Positions 34,150 to 44,216 of a DNA stretch of 64,000 nucleotides are shown piece after piece. The DNA comes from Cynocephalus volans (Eukaryota; Chordata; Mammalia; Dermoptera; Cynocephalidae), in contig NC_084469.1 in NCBI RefSeq assembly GCF_027409185.1, forward strand, positions 100,627,835 through 100,691,834, written 5' to 3'. The notes below the pieces were generated by a model that saw only the letters and a list, made by a program, of their open reading frames with translations, did not search any database and was not told the origin of the DNA. Position 1 is the stretch's first letter. The number at the start of each line of letters is the position of its first letter. The translations under genes and the position numbers were made by a program.

Positions 34150-35705
34150 GGAGCTAATTGTGTAATCTGCCCACGTTACACTACCTTTTTGTTTTCGTCT
34201 TTGCTATTCTCCTATTACTCATGCTGTTTTAGCCATATTGGATGCCTTTACGATTACTGAGCCCGCCAGGTATGCTTTCACCTCAGGGCCTTTGCCCTTC
34301 TTCTTTCTGCCTGAAATTCCCCCCTACCAGATACCTGTATGGATCCCTTCCTATACCTCACCTTTCTTTGCTCCAAAGAATTCCTCTTAGAAATAAGACC
34401 TATTCTAATACCATTATCATACTTTTTCTCTATATTCTATTTTTATATTCTCTTTTGAACAGTATTTTACATTAGAAACCAGGATTACATTTTTTTATTC
34501 TTCCAAATTTTATTTTATTTTGCCAATATACAATGTGGTTGATTATTGTGGCCCATTACCGAGACCTCCCTCCCACCTCCTTCTCCCCCCTCCCTCCCAA
34601 CAATGTCCTTTCTGTTCATTTGTCGTATCAACTTCAAGGAATTGTAATTTTTATGTCTTCTGCCCTCCCCCCAACCCCGCTTTTTGTGTATTTATTTATT
34701 TATTTTTAGCTCCCACAAATAAGTGAGAACATGTGGTATTTATCTTTCTGTGCCTGACTTGTTTCACTTAATGTAATTATCTCTAGGTCCATCCATGTCA
34801 TTGCAAATGGCAGTATTTCATTCTTTTTTATAGCTGAGTAGTATTCCATTGTGTAGATGTACCACATTTTCCGTATCCACTCATCTGATGATGGACATTT
34901 GGGCTGGTTCCAACTCTTGGCTATTGTAAATAGTGCTGCAATGAACGTTGGAGAACAGGTATACCTTCGACTTGATGATTTCCGTTCCTCTGGGTATATT
35001 CCCAGCAGTGGGATAGCTGGGTCATATGGCAGATCTATCAGCAATTGTTTGAGGAACCTCCATACCATTTTCCATAGAGGCTGCACCATTTTGCAGTCCC
35101 ACCAACAGTGTATGAGAGTTCCTTTTTCTCCGCAACCTCGCCAGCATTTATCATTCAGTGTCTTTTGGATATTAGCCATCCTAAATGGGGTTAGATGGTA
35201 TCTCAGTGTAGTTTTGATTTGCATTTCCCGGATGCTGAGTGATGTTGAGCATTTTTTCATATGTCTGTTGGCCATTCGTATATCTTCCTTTGAGAAATTT
35301 TGTTGTCTCCTTTGTCTACAGATCTGCATTAATAATTTTGACTGCTCAGGAGAGAAAGATATGGATCTTTCAGTTGCGGCTTGTTTTTTCTTTCCTCTTT
35401 CCTATTTAGAACACGGACATTTTTTACTTACACTTATTTTCAGTGCACAAATTACTATTATAAATAAAATTACTTATAAAAATTAAAAGAAATAAGATCT
35501 ATTCAAAATTGTATTATGTCCTCCCATGTGCCAAATTTCTTTTATGCTTTATTTTTCTCTCCCGTACATTAATTACCATCTGACATGATGTATGTTTTAC
35601 ATATTTATTTGTTCATAGTCTGTCTTCCTATATGGACTCTACATTCTATGTGGGCAAGGATTTTTTTTCTATTTTCTTCAGGGCTGTATCTTTATCATTT
35701 AGATT
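34150..35705 (+). repeat. L2 LINE 3' end, split by an L1
   Basis: CACCTCAGGGCCTTTGCCCT and CTTCTTTCTGCCTGAAATTC, then after the L1 block, ACCATCTGACATGATGTATG and GTCTGTCTTCCTATATGGAC follow the L2 3' order. The same L2 is continuous at 58140-58620. Confidence 0.65.
34406..35487 (-). mobile_element. L1 3' end inserted in the L2, copy-specific
   Basis: The minus strand carries the C-terminal ORF2 region with [25 protein letters not shown]-like [14 protein letters not shown] and [14 protein letters not shown], truncated at its 5' end. The minus frame 35329-34706 runs about 207 codons to the ORF2 stop, followed by an L1 3' UTR. Direct repeats of 17 bp flank the block (AGAAATAAGACCTATTC at 34389-34405 and AGAAATAAGATCTATTC at 35488-35504, one mismatch). 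The paralogue at about 58385-58405 has a single uninterrupted copy. It cannot move on its own. Confidence 0.85.
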
Positions 35706-36339
35706 GACCAGACCTGTAGACACCTGACCCCCTGCATTCACAGACAGACGTGGTAGCTATAAGGTCTCCTTAGGGACTCCTTCCCCATGCTGCTTACCAC
35801 CCATTAGAATTTTTCAGTCTATAGAGTTTGGTCTGTCTTCAATTTTTCAGTTTACATTTTCAAATATCATTTTGTGCTATATATTTTGTAGATCCTTTTA
35901 GATGAACACATATCAAAATTTCTTCATCTATTTAGGTATTTAAAAATTTTTTTTATGGTAACCTAGGAAATTGTACATATCTGTGGGGCACAGAGTTGAA
36001 TATCAATACAATATATGATGCTCAAATCAGGGTAATTAGTACATTCAATGATATATAATGCAGTCATTTTTCATGGCCCTTCATCAGCTCTCTCATTAAA
36101 AAAAAAAATCAGTTTGTATTTGTCTTTCTGAGTGAAAAAATTAACTCTATCTTCTAAGCCATTCTTCTGTCTGTAACTGTGTAAAGTCTAGAGTTTTTTT
36201 TTTCTACTGATTTTTAATAATATTTCTATAACTACTTTTTACTATAAGATATTTAACCTGATATTTAATACTAAACCATTCTTGTTTAATTTGTGCAGAT
36301 TTTTTTTGATTAAAAAAAATATTTTGCATGCCTTTCCCC

Positions 36340-36715
36340 TCTTTAAAAATTAACATAACATAAAAATTACCATCTTCACCATTTTTAAGTGTACAGTTCA
36401 GTAATGCTAAGTATAGAAACTTTTTCTTCTTGCAAATCTGAAACACTGTAGTTTTGAACATCTCTTTTTCCTCTACTCTCAGCCCTCAGTCAGTACCATT
36501 CTACTTTCTGCATCTATGAATTTGACTACTCTAGGTACCTCATAGGAGTGTTGTCATACCGTATTAGTCCTTTTGTTTCTGGCTAATTGGACTTAGCATA
36601 ATGTCCTCAAGGCTCATTCATATTGTAGCATGTGACAGAATTTCTTTTCCTTTTTCATGTCGAATAATATTCCATTGTAGGTGCATACCACAGTTGGTTT
36701 ATCCATTCAACAGTT
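36340..36715 (-). repeat. Old L1 3' region (shared by copies)
   Basis: Antisense L1 phrases: TTTTAAGTGTACAGTTCAGT, CTACTTTCTGCATCTATGAA, TATTCCATTGTAGGTGCATA. The matching stretch is 59270-59600. An older antisense piece with GTACATATCTGTGGGGCACA lies just before it (35950-36090; matching 58865-58985). Confidence 0.6.
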
Positions 36716-37239
36716 AACAAAGTTCATACAAAAGAAACGGAGAGAAGAAAATAATTTATAAACACATGAAAATACTCAATACTGCAAAGTAAAACATTTT
36801 GACTTAATATTAACATGGAGTACCATCTCCACCTACTAAATACTGGGTAAAGTCTAAATGTGCTGAGATTATACTTACGCATTAGTACTTGGTCATACAC
36901 TGTGATTTCTTACAACTCTATCGAAGATCAAGAGCCATAATCTCAAGCCACAGCACCTAAAAGTGAAAAAAAATGTACATTGAAACTATGCTGATAAAAT
37001 TAAAAAGGTGATTATGAAGCCTAAAAAAAGACTAAGACATCAGTCTGTATTACAGAGATACAATTATCACAGAGAATAAATCAGATCAGCTATCTAAGAT
37101 ATACATAGTGAAAAATTAAGGTTCAGGAAATATTAAATGGCTTATAGACCAAAAAAAAAAAACCCTTGAGGTTTTGCATGTTTACATTTGTTTATGTATA
37201 TTTAAAATTTATTATTTATTTCCATATTTATAAATTATA

Positions 37240-37322
37240 TGTGGGTACTTCAAAAAGTTTGCAGAAAAATGAAATAAAAGCATAATATGGATCTTCACAT
37301 GAAATTTTTGAAGACCATCATA
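37240..37322. mobile_element. Palindromic mariner-type MITE, copy 1
   Basis: GGGTACTTCAAAAAGTTTGC at the left and ATGAAATTTTTGAAGACC at the right form an imperfect inverted repeat of about 80 bp. Related copies lie at 46528-46612, 55215-55298, 55626-55706 and 60137-60218. The consensus end GGGTACTTCAAAAAGTT looks mariner-derived (possibly Hsmar2-related), but I cannot confirm the family. Confidence 0.55.
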
Positions 37323-37559
37323 TTTTATACTTAGATTGGTGTTAAATTTCCTGATATCATTTTCTGGATAACAATGCCTTAGTTCATCCCTACCTAAAGA
37401 AGACTGGATTTCAATTAGAGAAGGCTGTGTGTCCACCAGACAAGGTATGTGACATGGGGAGGAGCAGGCACAGGTGGAGGAAAGTATGTGGTGCACACCT
37501 GGCCTCACAGGGTCAGAGAAGCAGCTATTGTTTGAACTCACTGTCCCCTGAGTTGAAGA

Positions 37560-37790
37560 AAAACGCATATTTTAAGAAACTGCAAAAAATTTTAATAGGT
37601 GGTTATGAAAGCCTGAAAACAGAGTGACAGATCATCAGTCTGTATTAATCAGAGACAGAATTGTCACAGAGAATAAATGAAAATCTGTTATATAAAATAT
37701 ACATAATAAAGATTAAGGTTCAGGAAATGTTCAGGGACTCAGAGAGCAAAACCTTCAACTGTTTCCATTTTTACAAACTATGCGAACATT
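37560..37790. repeat. Duplicated pre-promoter segment after a breakpoint
   Basis: Just after the truncated upstream block of copy 1 (37410-37555), the sequence jumps back to a second version of 36985-37190: compare CAGTCTGTATTACAGAGATA (37041) with CAGTCTGTATTAATCAGAGA (37636). It also matches 48560-48770 and 59890-60050. This marks a recombination junction between two units. Confidence 0.6.
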
Positions 37791-37796
37791 TTATAA

Positions 37797-38125
37797 CTTA
37801 GCACGCTCTTACTCATAAGTGGAAGCTGATTAGGTTGATCTCATAGAAGTAGAGAACACAGTTGTGATTACTAGAGGCTGGAAAGGGTAGAGGAACGGGA
37901 GGAAAGGGGAAAGCTGGCAAACGGATGCCAACTTACAACTAGGTAGGAAGAATAAGTTCTAGTGTTCCATAGTACTGCTAGGTATCTATAAATAACAATC
38001 ATTCATTGTATAAATTATAATGGTTAGAAGAGAGTTCAAATGCTCTCAACACAAAGAAATTATAGATGTTCGTGATAATGGATATGCAAACTACACCAAT
38101 TTTAACATCATGCCTTGTACATTAA
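37797..38125 (+). repeat. Old L1 3' UTR
   Basis: TCTTACTCATAAGTGGAAGC, TAGAGAACACAGTTGTGATT, GAGGCTGGAAAGGGTAGAGG and CAACACAAAGAAATTATAGA are sense L1 3' UTR. A comparable 3' UTR end resumes at 40870-41030 (GATTAGATCTTCACACATTG, CTCTGTACCCCATAAATAGG), so the younger L1 between them landed in or beside old L1 sequence. Confidence 0.65.
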
Positions 38126-38129
38126 AATA

Positions 38130-38874
38130 TCTCTCTGAAGTTATTAACCAATTCTACGAGATTTTTGATAGAGTCTTTAGGTTTTTCTATATATAGTATC
38201 ATGTCATCTGTAAATAGGGAAAGTTCAACTTCATCTTTTCCAATCTGGATTCCCTTTATTTCTTTCTCTTGCTTGATTACTCTTGCTAGTACTTCCAGTA
38301 CTATGTTGGATAGAAGTGGTGAGACTGGACATCCTTGTCTTGTTCCTGTCCTTAAGGGAAAGGCCTTCAGTTTTTCCCCATTCAGAATAATACTGGTGGT
38401 GGGCTTGTCATAAATGACTTTTATTGTGTTAAGATATTTTCCTTCTATACCTAATTTGTTGACAGTCTTTATCATGAAGGAATGTTGAATTTTGTCAAAT
38501 GCTTTTTCATCAGCTATTGGGATAATCATATGACCTTTTGTCCTTGAGCTTGTTGATGTGATGTATCACATTTATTGACTTTTGTATGTTGAACCATCCT
38601 TGCATCCCTGGGATGAATCCCAATTGATCATAGTGTGTAATTTTTTTTAAATATGTTGCTGTATTCTGATTGCTAATATTTTGTTGAGGATTTTAGTATC
38701 TAGGTTCATCAAGGATATTGGTGTATAATTTTCTTTTCTTTTGTTGTGTCTTTATCTGGTTTTGGTATCAGAGTTATGTTGGCCTCATTGAATGAGTTTG
38801 GGGGAGTAGCATCTGTTTTAATTGTTTGGAATAGTTTAAGGAGAATTAGTATTAACTCCTCTTTACTCCTAGAG
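38130..38874 (-). mobile_element. L1 ORF2 5' segment, inverted
   Basis: The minus strand encodes the reverse-transcriptase region of ORF2: [25 protein letters not shown] and [11 protein letters not shown] (FADD core changed to FTDD), ending ELVNNF. This is the upstream part of the same L1 whose downstream part runs in the sense direction from 38869. Joined inverted and sense parts at a shared point are the mark of twin priming. Stops lie at both borders, so it is dead. Confidence 0.85.
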
Positions 38875-40835
38875 CTGGTTAACAACTTCAGTGATGTTGC
38901 AGGACAGAAAATAAATGGCCGCAAATCAGTAGTATTTATACACTCAAATATTGAATTAACAGAGAGAGAAATGGAGAAAGTAAGGCCATTTACAATTGTC
39001 ACCAAAAAAATACGATACCTAGGGATCAAGTTAACCAAGGAGGTGATAAGACCTCTACAATGAGAATTACAAATGGCTTCTGAAAGAAGTTAAAGAAGAC
39101 ACAAAAAGATGGAAAGATATTCCATGCTCTTGGATTGGAAGAATTAACATTGTGAAAATGTCTATACTACCCAAAGTGATCTATAGATTCAGTTCAATCC
39201 CCATCAAAATACCAATGACATTCTTCACAGAAATGGAAAAAACAATCTTACCTTTCATATGGAAAAACAAAAGACCCTGGATATCCAAAGCAATCCTGAG
39301 CAAAAAAACAAAAAAACAAAAAAAACAAAAAAAACAAAGCCAGAGGCATTAACTCTGCCCAACTTCAAATTATACAACAAAGCTTTTGTAACCAAAACGG
39401 CATGGTACTGGTACAAAAATAGACATTAGATGAGTGGAATAGAGTAGAGAGCCCGGAAATCACTCCTCAGGCTTATAGCCATCGGATATTAGACAAAGGC
39501 AGCAAAAATCTATATTGGGGAAAAGATTGCCTCTTCAACAAGTGGTGCTGGGAAAACTGGATATCCATATGCAGAAGAATGAAACTAGATATGCATCTCT
39601 CACCATGCACTAAAATCAACTCAAAATGGATTGAAGACCTAGATATAAGGCCCAAAACTTTAAAATTACTAAGGGAAAATCTAGGTGAAGCAGTTCAGAA
39701 GTTAGGTCAGGGCACAGCCTTTATGAACATGAGCCCCAAAGCACAAGCAGCAAAAGAAAAAAATAAATGAATGGAACAATATCAAACTAAAAATTTTCTG
39801 CACAGCAAAAGAATCAACAGAGTGAAAAGACAACCTACAGAGTGGGAGAAAATTTTTGCTAAGTATGCTTCCAACAAGGGACTAATATCCAGAATATACA
39901 TAGAACTCAAGCAATTCTACAGTAAAAAATAAATGCCCCAATTAAAAAATGGGCAAAGGAGCTGAATAGACATTTTTCAAAGGAAGACATACAAATGTGC
40001 AACAGATATATGAAAAAATGCTCACCATCACTAGTCATCAGGGAAATGCAAATTAAAACCACATTGAGATACCTCCTCACTTCAGTTAGACTGTCTATAA
40101 TCAAAAAGACGGTGAATAACAAATGTTGGCGAGGGTGTGGAGAGAAGAGAACACTACTGCACTGTTGGTGGGACTGTAAATTAGTACAAGCACTTTGGAA
40201 AACAATTTGGAGGTTTCTCAAACAACTACAGATAGATCTTCCATATGATCCAGCAATCCTTCTTCTGGGTATATACCCAGAGGAATGGAAATCATCATGT
40301 CAAAGAGATACCTGCACTCCCATGTTTATCACAGCTCTGTTTACAACAGCCAAGATATGGAACCAACTTCAATGTCCATCAATAGATGATTGGATAAGGA
40401 AACTGTGGTATGTATACACTATGGAATACTACTCTGCCATAAAAAAGAATGAAATTCTCCCATTTGCAATGACACGGATGAACCTGGGGAAACTTATGTT
40501 GAGTGAAACAAGCAAAGGACAGAGGGATAAACACCACATGTGCTCACTCATATGTGGGAGCTAAGACAGAAAGGAAGGAAGGAAAGAAACCACAGTAATG
40601 CCATGGTCCAACAGAGGGAGGGAACATTCCTAGGGCTACAAATTGGAGTGGAGGGGACAGGGGGAGAGGTAGGGAAGTTGGGGGAAAATTGGGAGGGGAC
40701 AAAGGTATGAAAGTAATTTCTGGTAATGGGTATGCCCCCAGTATGGATCTGACCCACACATCATGGGCAGGAGGGGAGACACTTAGCTTAGTATGTCATG
40801 AATATTCTTAATAAATAAATAATAGAAATAAAAAT
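38869..40835 (+). mobile_element. L1 ORF2 3' segment and 3' UTR
   Basis: Sense-strand ORF2 begins at [19 protein letters not shown] and runs through [46 protein letters not shown] and [12 protein letters not shown]-like [14 protein letters not shown] to the stop near 40564. A G-rich 3' UTR follows (GGGAGGGAACATTCCTAGGG), ending AATATTCTTAATAAATAAAT at about 40825. Frameshifts break the frame; one is at the CAAAA-rich expansion at 39300-39340. It is a young-looking but inactive copy, 5'-truncated and 5'-inverted. Confidence 0.9.
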
Positions 40836-41383
40836 GAGTCCAATTCTTAGCAAAAAATAAAATAAAATAATATATCACTCTGTCTAGCTGTAATTATAAT
40901 CTAACAACCTTGATTAGATCTTCACACATTGTGTACATGTACTGAAATATAACTCTGTACCCCATAAATAGGTACAATCAATACATGTCAATTAAAATAT
41001 TGATTATAAAACACTATACCCCCCTAATAGGTCCAATAAACATAACAATAATAATAAGTTTTAAAATAGCTGTACTTTAAAAACATATTTATATCTACAT
41101 ATATAAGCTATATTTTCACACCTAAAATAAGTATAATTCATTAGATAATGACATCATTGATCACCCCTAAGAAGACTGAAACACAATTAGAGAAGATGTG
41201 TGTGCATCTGTGCAAGGTGTGTGAAATGAGGATAAGTGGGCACAGATGGGGAAAAGTAGACAGTGTACACCTGGCCTCATAGGTGGCCTCATAATCAGCC
41301 ACCCTGATTTTCTTCATTCTAGACTCTTGGTCTTTAAGGATTTGCAGTGCCCTGGGATCACGGTGACAATAAAATTGCTTGGC

Positions 41384-41417
41384 TAATGAGGAACTTTGGA
41401 AATTGAGCCCCTAGGGA
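41384..41417 (+). promoter_or_regulatory. Candidate olfactory receptor promoter module, gene A
   Basis: TAATGA (41384-41389), a homeodomain/Lhx2-like core, is followed 18 bp later by CCCCTAGGGA (41408-41417), a near-palindromic O/E (Olf/EBF)-like site. The pair sits in a block repeated upstream of all three receptors, about 950 bp before the gene A coding exon. Homeodomain plus O/E pairs are a known hallmark of olfactory receptor promoters. Function is inferred. Confidence 0.5.
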
Positions 41418-41616
41418 TACAGAGATAACAGTGTGCCTCTGACTACCTCATTCATCAGTTCTCTAGAAAATAAATAGCATGACTGAGGCTCCTCCCATAG
41501 ACGGCCCCTAATGGACAGGAGTTCAGTGACTCATTCAATCCCTCTTCTCTGATGACAGATCTTTCATATGATACACCCAAAGATGTCAAGCATTACTCCA
41601 TTGTGACTCCACCCAG

Positions 41617-41622
41617 GTAATC
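41617..41622 (+). other. Splice donor of probable 5' noncoding exon, gene A
   Basis: CCACCCAG|GTAATC. The same CAG|GTAAYC (or CTG|GTAACC) donor occurs at the matching place in units B (49312) and C (60735). The probable noncoding exon lies between the promoter module and 41616. It would splice to the acceptor CCTCCATTAG ending at 42248. Confidence 0.5.
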
Positions 41623-42266
41623 TAAAGTCCCTTAATTCATGTTTGCAAATTAAGACAGGTGTTTTACTGCAATTTCATCTGGGGGAAGGTGACAGTGAGG
41701 ATGTATATGAGGTCATTAGAATCAAGTCCCCATGGGTCTCTTGTCTAACTATCTGTCCTTTGTACCTTTGCACCAATTCTGAAGCACCTCTCATCTACTA
41801 ATCTCATGCTCAGTCTCTACAATGGCCAGGACCATTGTACTCTTTAATAGAAATCTGCCTCTTCTAAAACAGAAGGACTGTTATAAAATTCTCTGACATT
41901 TACCAGCAACCCAGTGGTTGTGGGGGCAGAAAGTTTGTTAACTTCACCTTATCTTCCCAATCCTGGCTCTTGACACACATTTGTATCATCTCTATGTCCT
42001 GGGTCTGATGTCTCTGGGGAGCCAGACAGAATCTTTAAGCTGCCTCCCTAGTGTGTTTGCTTAAAAATTATGAAATATTTTAAGCAATCAGAATAGTACA
42101 GATAGACTATTATTTTTAGTGATGACCCCTTAACCATTTCCAGAACTAACAATGATTGATGGCCTACTATACAAATTCCAGGATTTTAAATAAGTAACAA
42201 AACAATATGCAAACAGAAGACAACGTTTCTTTAATTTTCCTCCATTAGAAGCCAACCCTTCCTACC

Positions 42267-42365
42267 ATGGTGTTTGCCTCTCTGATGTTATTGCTCTTGC
42301 TGGCCTGGAAAACACATATTGGATTGTCCTGTCACCCCATCTCTTCCATCAGATTCACCAACAAC
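42267..42365 (+). other. In-frame N-terminal extension of gene A
   Basis: An ATG at 42267 in the context CCTACCATGG lies 18 bases after a strong acceptor (ending 42248) and is in frame with the receptor with no stop. It would add [14 protein letters not shown] plus 19 residues, resembling a signal peptide. It would be the first ATG in the spliced coding exon. Whether it is used is unknown. Confidence 0.45.
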
Positions 42366-43304
42366 ATGGAAACCAGAAACCAAACAGGTGTTTCAAAATT
42401 CCTTCTCATGGAGGTGACAGAGGATCCAGAACTGCAGCCCCTCCTCTTCAGCCTGTTCCTGTCCATGTACCTGGTCACCATCCTGGGAAACCTGCTCATC
42501 ATCCTGGTTGTCATCACTGACTCCCACCTCCACACCCCCATGTACTTCCTTCTCTCCAATCTGTCCTTTACTGATATCTGTTTAAGCACAACTACCATCC
42601 CCAAAATGCTGCTCAACATACAAACACAGAATCAGAGCATCACTTATAAAGGTTGCCTCACCCAGGTCTGCCTGGTCCTGGTTTTTGCTGGTGAGGAAAG
42701 TTGCCTTCTTGCAGTAATGGCTTATGACCGTTATGTGGCCATCTGTCACCCACTGAGGTACACAGTCATCATAAGCATCCGTCTGTGTGGCCTGCTGACT
42801 CTACTCTCCCTGTTCATAAGCATTGTGGATGCCCTGGTTCAGAGCCTGATGGTGCTGCAGCTGTCTTTTTGCACAGATGTTGAAATCCCCCTCTTCTTCT
42901 GTGAAGTTGTCCAGGTCATCAAGCTTGCCTGTTCTGATGCCCTCATTAATACCATTCTGACATATTTTGCAAGTGGTATACTTGGTGCTATTCCCTTGTT
43001 TGGAATAATTTTCTCTTACGCTCAAATTGTCTCCTCTGTTTTGAGAATGCCAGCAGCAGGAAGAAAGCATAAAGCTTTTTCCACCTGTGGGTCTCACCTC
43101 TCAGTTGTGTCCTTGTTCTATGGGACAAGTTTTGGGGTGTACATTAGTTCTGCAGTTACTGACTCATCCAGAATCACTGCAGTGGCTTCACTGATGTACA
43201 CTGTGGTCCCTCAAATGATGAACCCCTTTATCTACAGCCTGAGGAACAGGGACATGAAGGGAGCTTTGAGGAAGCTCATTGGTAGGACACCTTCCGTTGT
43301 GTGA
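42366..43304 (+). CDS. OR7G-like: Olfactory receptor, OR7G-like (gene A)
   Basis: 312 residues, the usual class II olfactory receptor length; a seven-membrane odorant receptor of olfactory sensory neurons that couples to Golf. Visible: N-glycosylation NQT at 5-7, GN at 41-42 (TM1), LHTPMYF at 55-61, C97 of the conserved disulphide, [10 protein letters not shown] at 118-127, C169/C179/C189 in extracellular loop 2, SY at 218-219 (TM5), [10 protein letters not shown] at 236-245 and NPFIYSLRN at 286-294. Two changes stand out against its neighbours: the MNP motif after the second loop is ISI (136-138), and TPMMNPF in TM7 is PQMMNPF. The start METRNQT matches genes B and C, but an in-frame ATG with a strong context lies at 42267 and would add 33 residues. 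The subfamily call rests on the [17 protein letters not shown] type of N-terminus and is from memory. Confidence 0.95.
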   Translation: METRNQTGVSKFLLMEVTEDPELQPLLFSLFLSMYLVTILGNLLIILVVITDSHLHTPMYFLLSNLSFTDICLSTTTIPKMLLNIQTQNQSITYKGCLTQVCLVLVFAGEESCLLAVMAYDRYVAICHPLRYTVIISIRLCGLLTLLSLFISIVDALVQSLMVLQLSFCTDVEIPLFFCEVVQVIKLACSDALINTILTYFASGILGAIPLFGIIFSYAQIVSSVLRMPAAGRKHKAFSTCGSHLSVVSLFYGTSFGVYISSAVTDSSRITAVASLMYTVVPQMMNPFIYSLRNRDMKGALRKLIGRTPSVV

Positions 43305-43671
43305 CTGTGTCATCTGCTTTGGACTGAGGCTTCTAGAATGAGTCAAAGAGACAGAAATACTGGGTGAGCTGTGGTTCCTGACTCTTACTTTACCAAGTTG
43401 TTCTATAGTGACTAGAGAACATAATGGGTTAGTTCATTTTAACTTTGGGTTGAAAGCTGACTTGCTCATTGTACAGCTCTGGGGGTGTTTCAAAAATTAG
43501 TTCTGTTTTCTAAGCTCAGTTTCTTTGTCTGGAGTCATCTTCTTATTTTCTTTGAAAACTTCTTATGGATTTATTTATAAGAATATATCTAGGTTTTGCT
43601 TTTCTCATTCGTCTTGTCATTCAGTGTTCTTTACTCATCCCTGGTGGAGTCCACACAGAGAAATGTAACTG

Positions 43672-43677
43672 AATAAA
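43672..43677 (+). promoter_or_regulatory. Possible polyadenylation signal, gene A
   Basis: AATAAA about 370 bp after the stop, in CTGAATAAAGTTTATGG. At the equivalent place in unit B the motif is GATAAA (52390), so gene B probably ends elsewhere; AATAAA occurs at 51656-51661. Confidence 0.4.
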
Positions 43678-44172
43678 GTTTATGGCATCATTAATGTCTT
43701 AGAGGATTGGGTGCAGTTTTAGGGCTTTCTTGCAAAACGTTTAAATGCATATTTATGAGGAAAGCTACTCTAGTGAGAATCACTTTACTTTGAGCAGCTG
43801 TTGAATGTAAAAAGAGGAAAAGGGGAATGTTGGTAAGAATCACACCTTCACTTTCCATATAGGCACACCCAGAAAAAGGATCCATCAGTCAGACTTATCT
43901 CTTTCAGTGTGGGGTTATACACAGTGGAGTTTTAAAGGAAAATCAGAAGATTGTCTGGACAGCCTTCTGTTCTTGTTGTCATCGGACGTTGAGAAAGTGG
44001 TGTTGTTTTCAGCACCGCATCTAAGAAACAGCTCCCTACCTGGCCTCTGAGATGGGTTCTAGCCCTGACTTTTCCTTTTGATGTTTATGGAACACATGCA
44101 GAGATAAATCACCTGTACTCTTTGCTCAAAGGGCCAGTTCCCTAATGTCACCCAAGAAATACTGACTTGGAA

Positions 44173-44216
44173 TCTCTCGGGCTGGTCAGTTACCTTAGTT
44201 AGAACATGGTGCTGAT
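44173..44216 (+). repeat. Truncated tRNA-like SINE
   Basis: CGGGCTGGTCAGTTACCTTA and GAACATGGTGCTGATTTTG are the first half of a monomeric SINE. TTGGAATCTCTCGG and TTTGAATCTCTGGG flank it as a likely target duplication. It is missing from the matching positions 29770 and 52870. Confidence 0.55.

Larger units (their letters stand above)
29727..37560. repeat. Segmental duplication copy 1 (receptor-less unit)
   Basis: From CACCTGAGAC...CCCATATCCTCACCCAAG onward this stretch parallels 52820-60420 in order and strand, with paired landmarks: 29810/52900, 31880/54740, 32800/56560, 33700/57690, 34260/58260, 35530/58410, 36420/59310 and 37430/60315. It differs by lone L1 insertions (32216-32630, 34406-35487) and by lacking about 1.29 kb that copy 3 has at 54780-56070. 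In copies 2 and 3 the sequence before this point is the 3' flank of an olfactory receptor gene. Here that gene is absent. Confidence 0.85.

Noticed and set aside
34706-35329. 207-codon minus-strand frame
   Set aside because: It is the C-terminus of L1 ORF2 in a truncated L1, not a cellular gene. The opposite-strand 209-codon frame is its shadow.
38122-38529. Intact reverse transcriptase or retron-like gene
   Set aside because: Only about 135 codons of the L1 reverse-transcriptase region, with FADD changed to FTDD and stops on either side. It is part of an inverted L1 fragment.
39995-40564. 189-codon plus-strand frame
   Set aside because: It is L1 ORF2 C-terminal sequence in the twin-primed element.
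42332-43097. Minus-strand frames of 95-98 codons across gene A (and matching ones across B and C)
   Set aside because: Shadows of the conserved receptor codons, repeated in all three copies for that reason.
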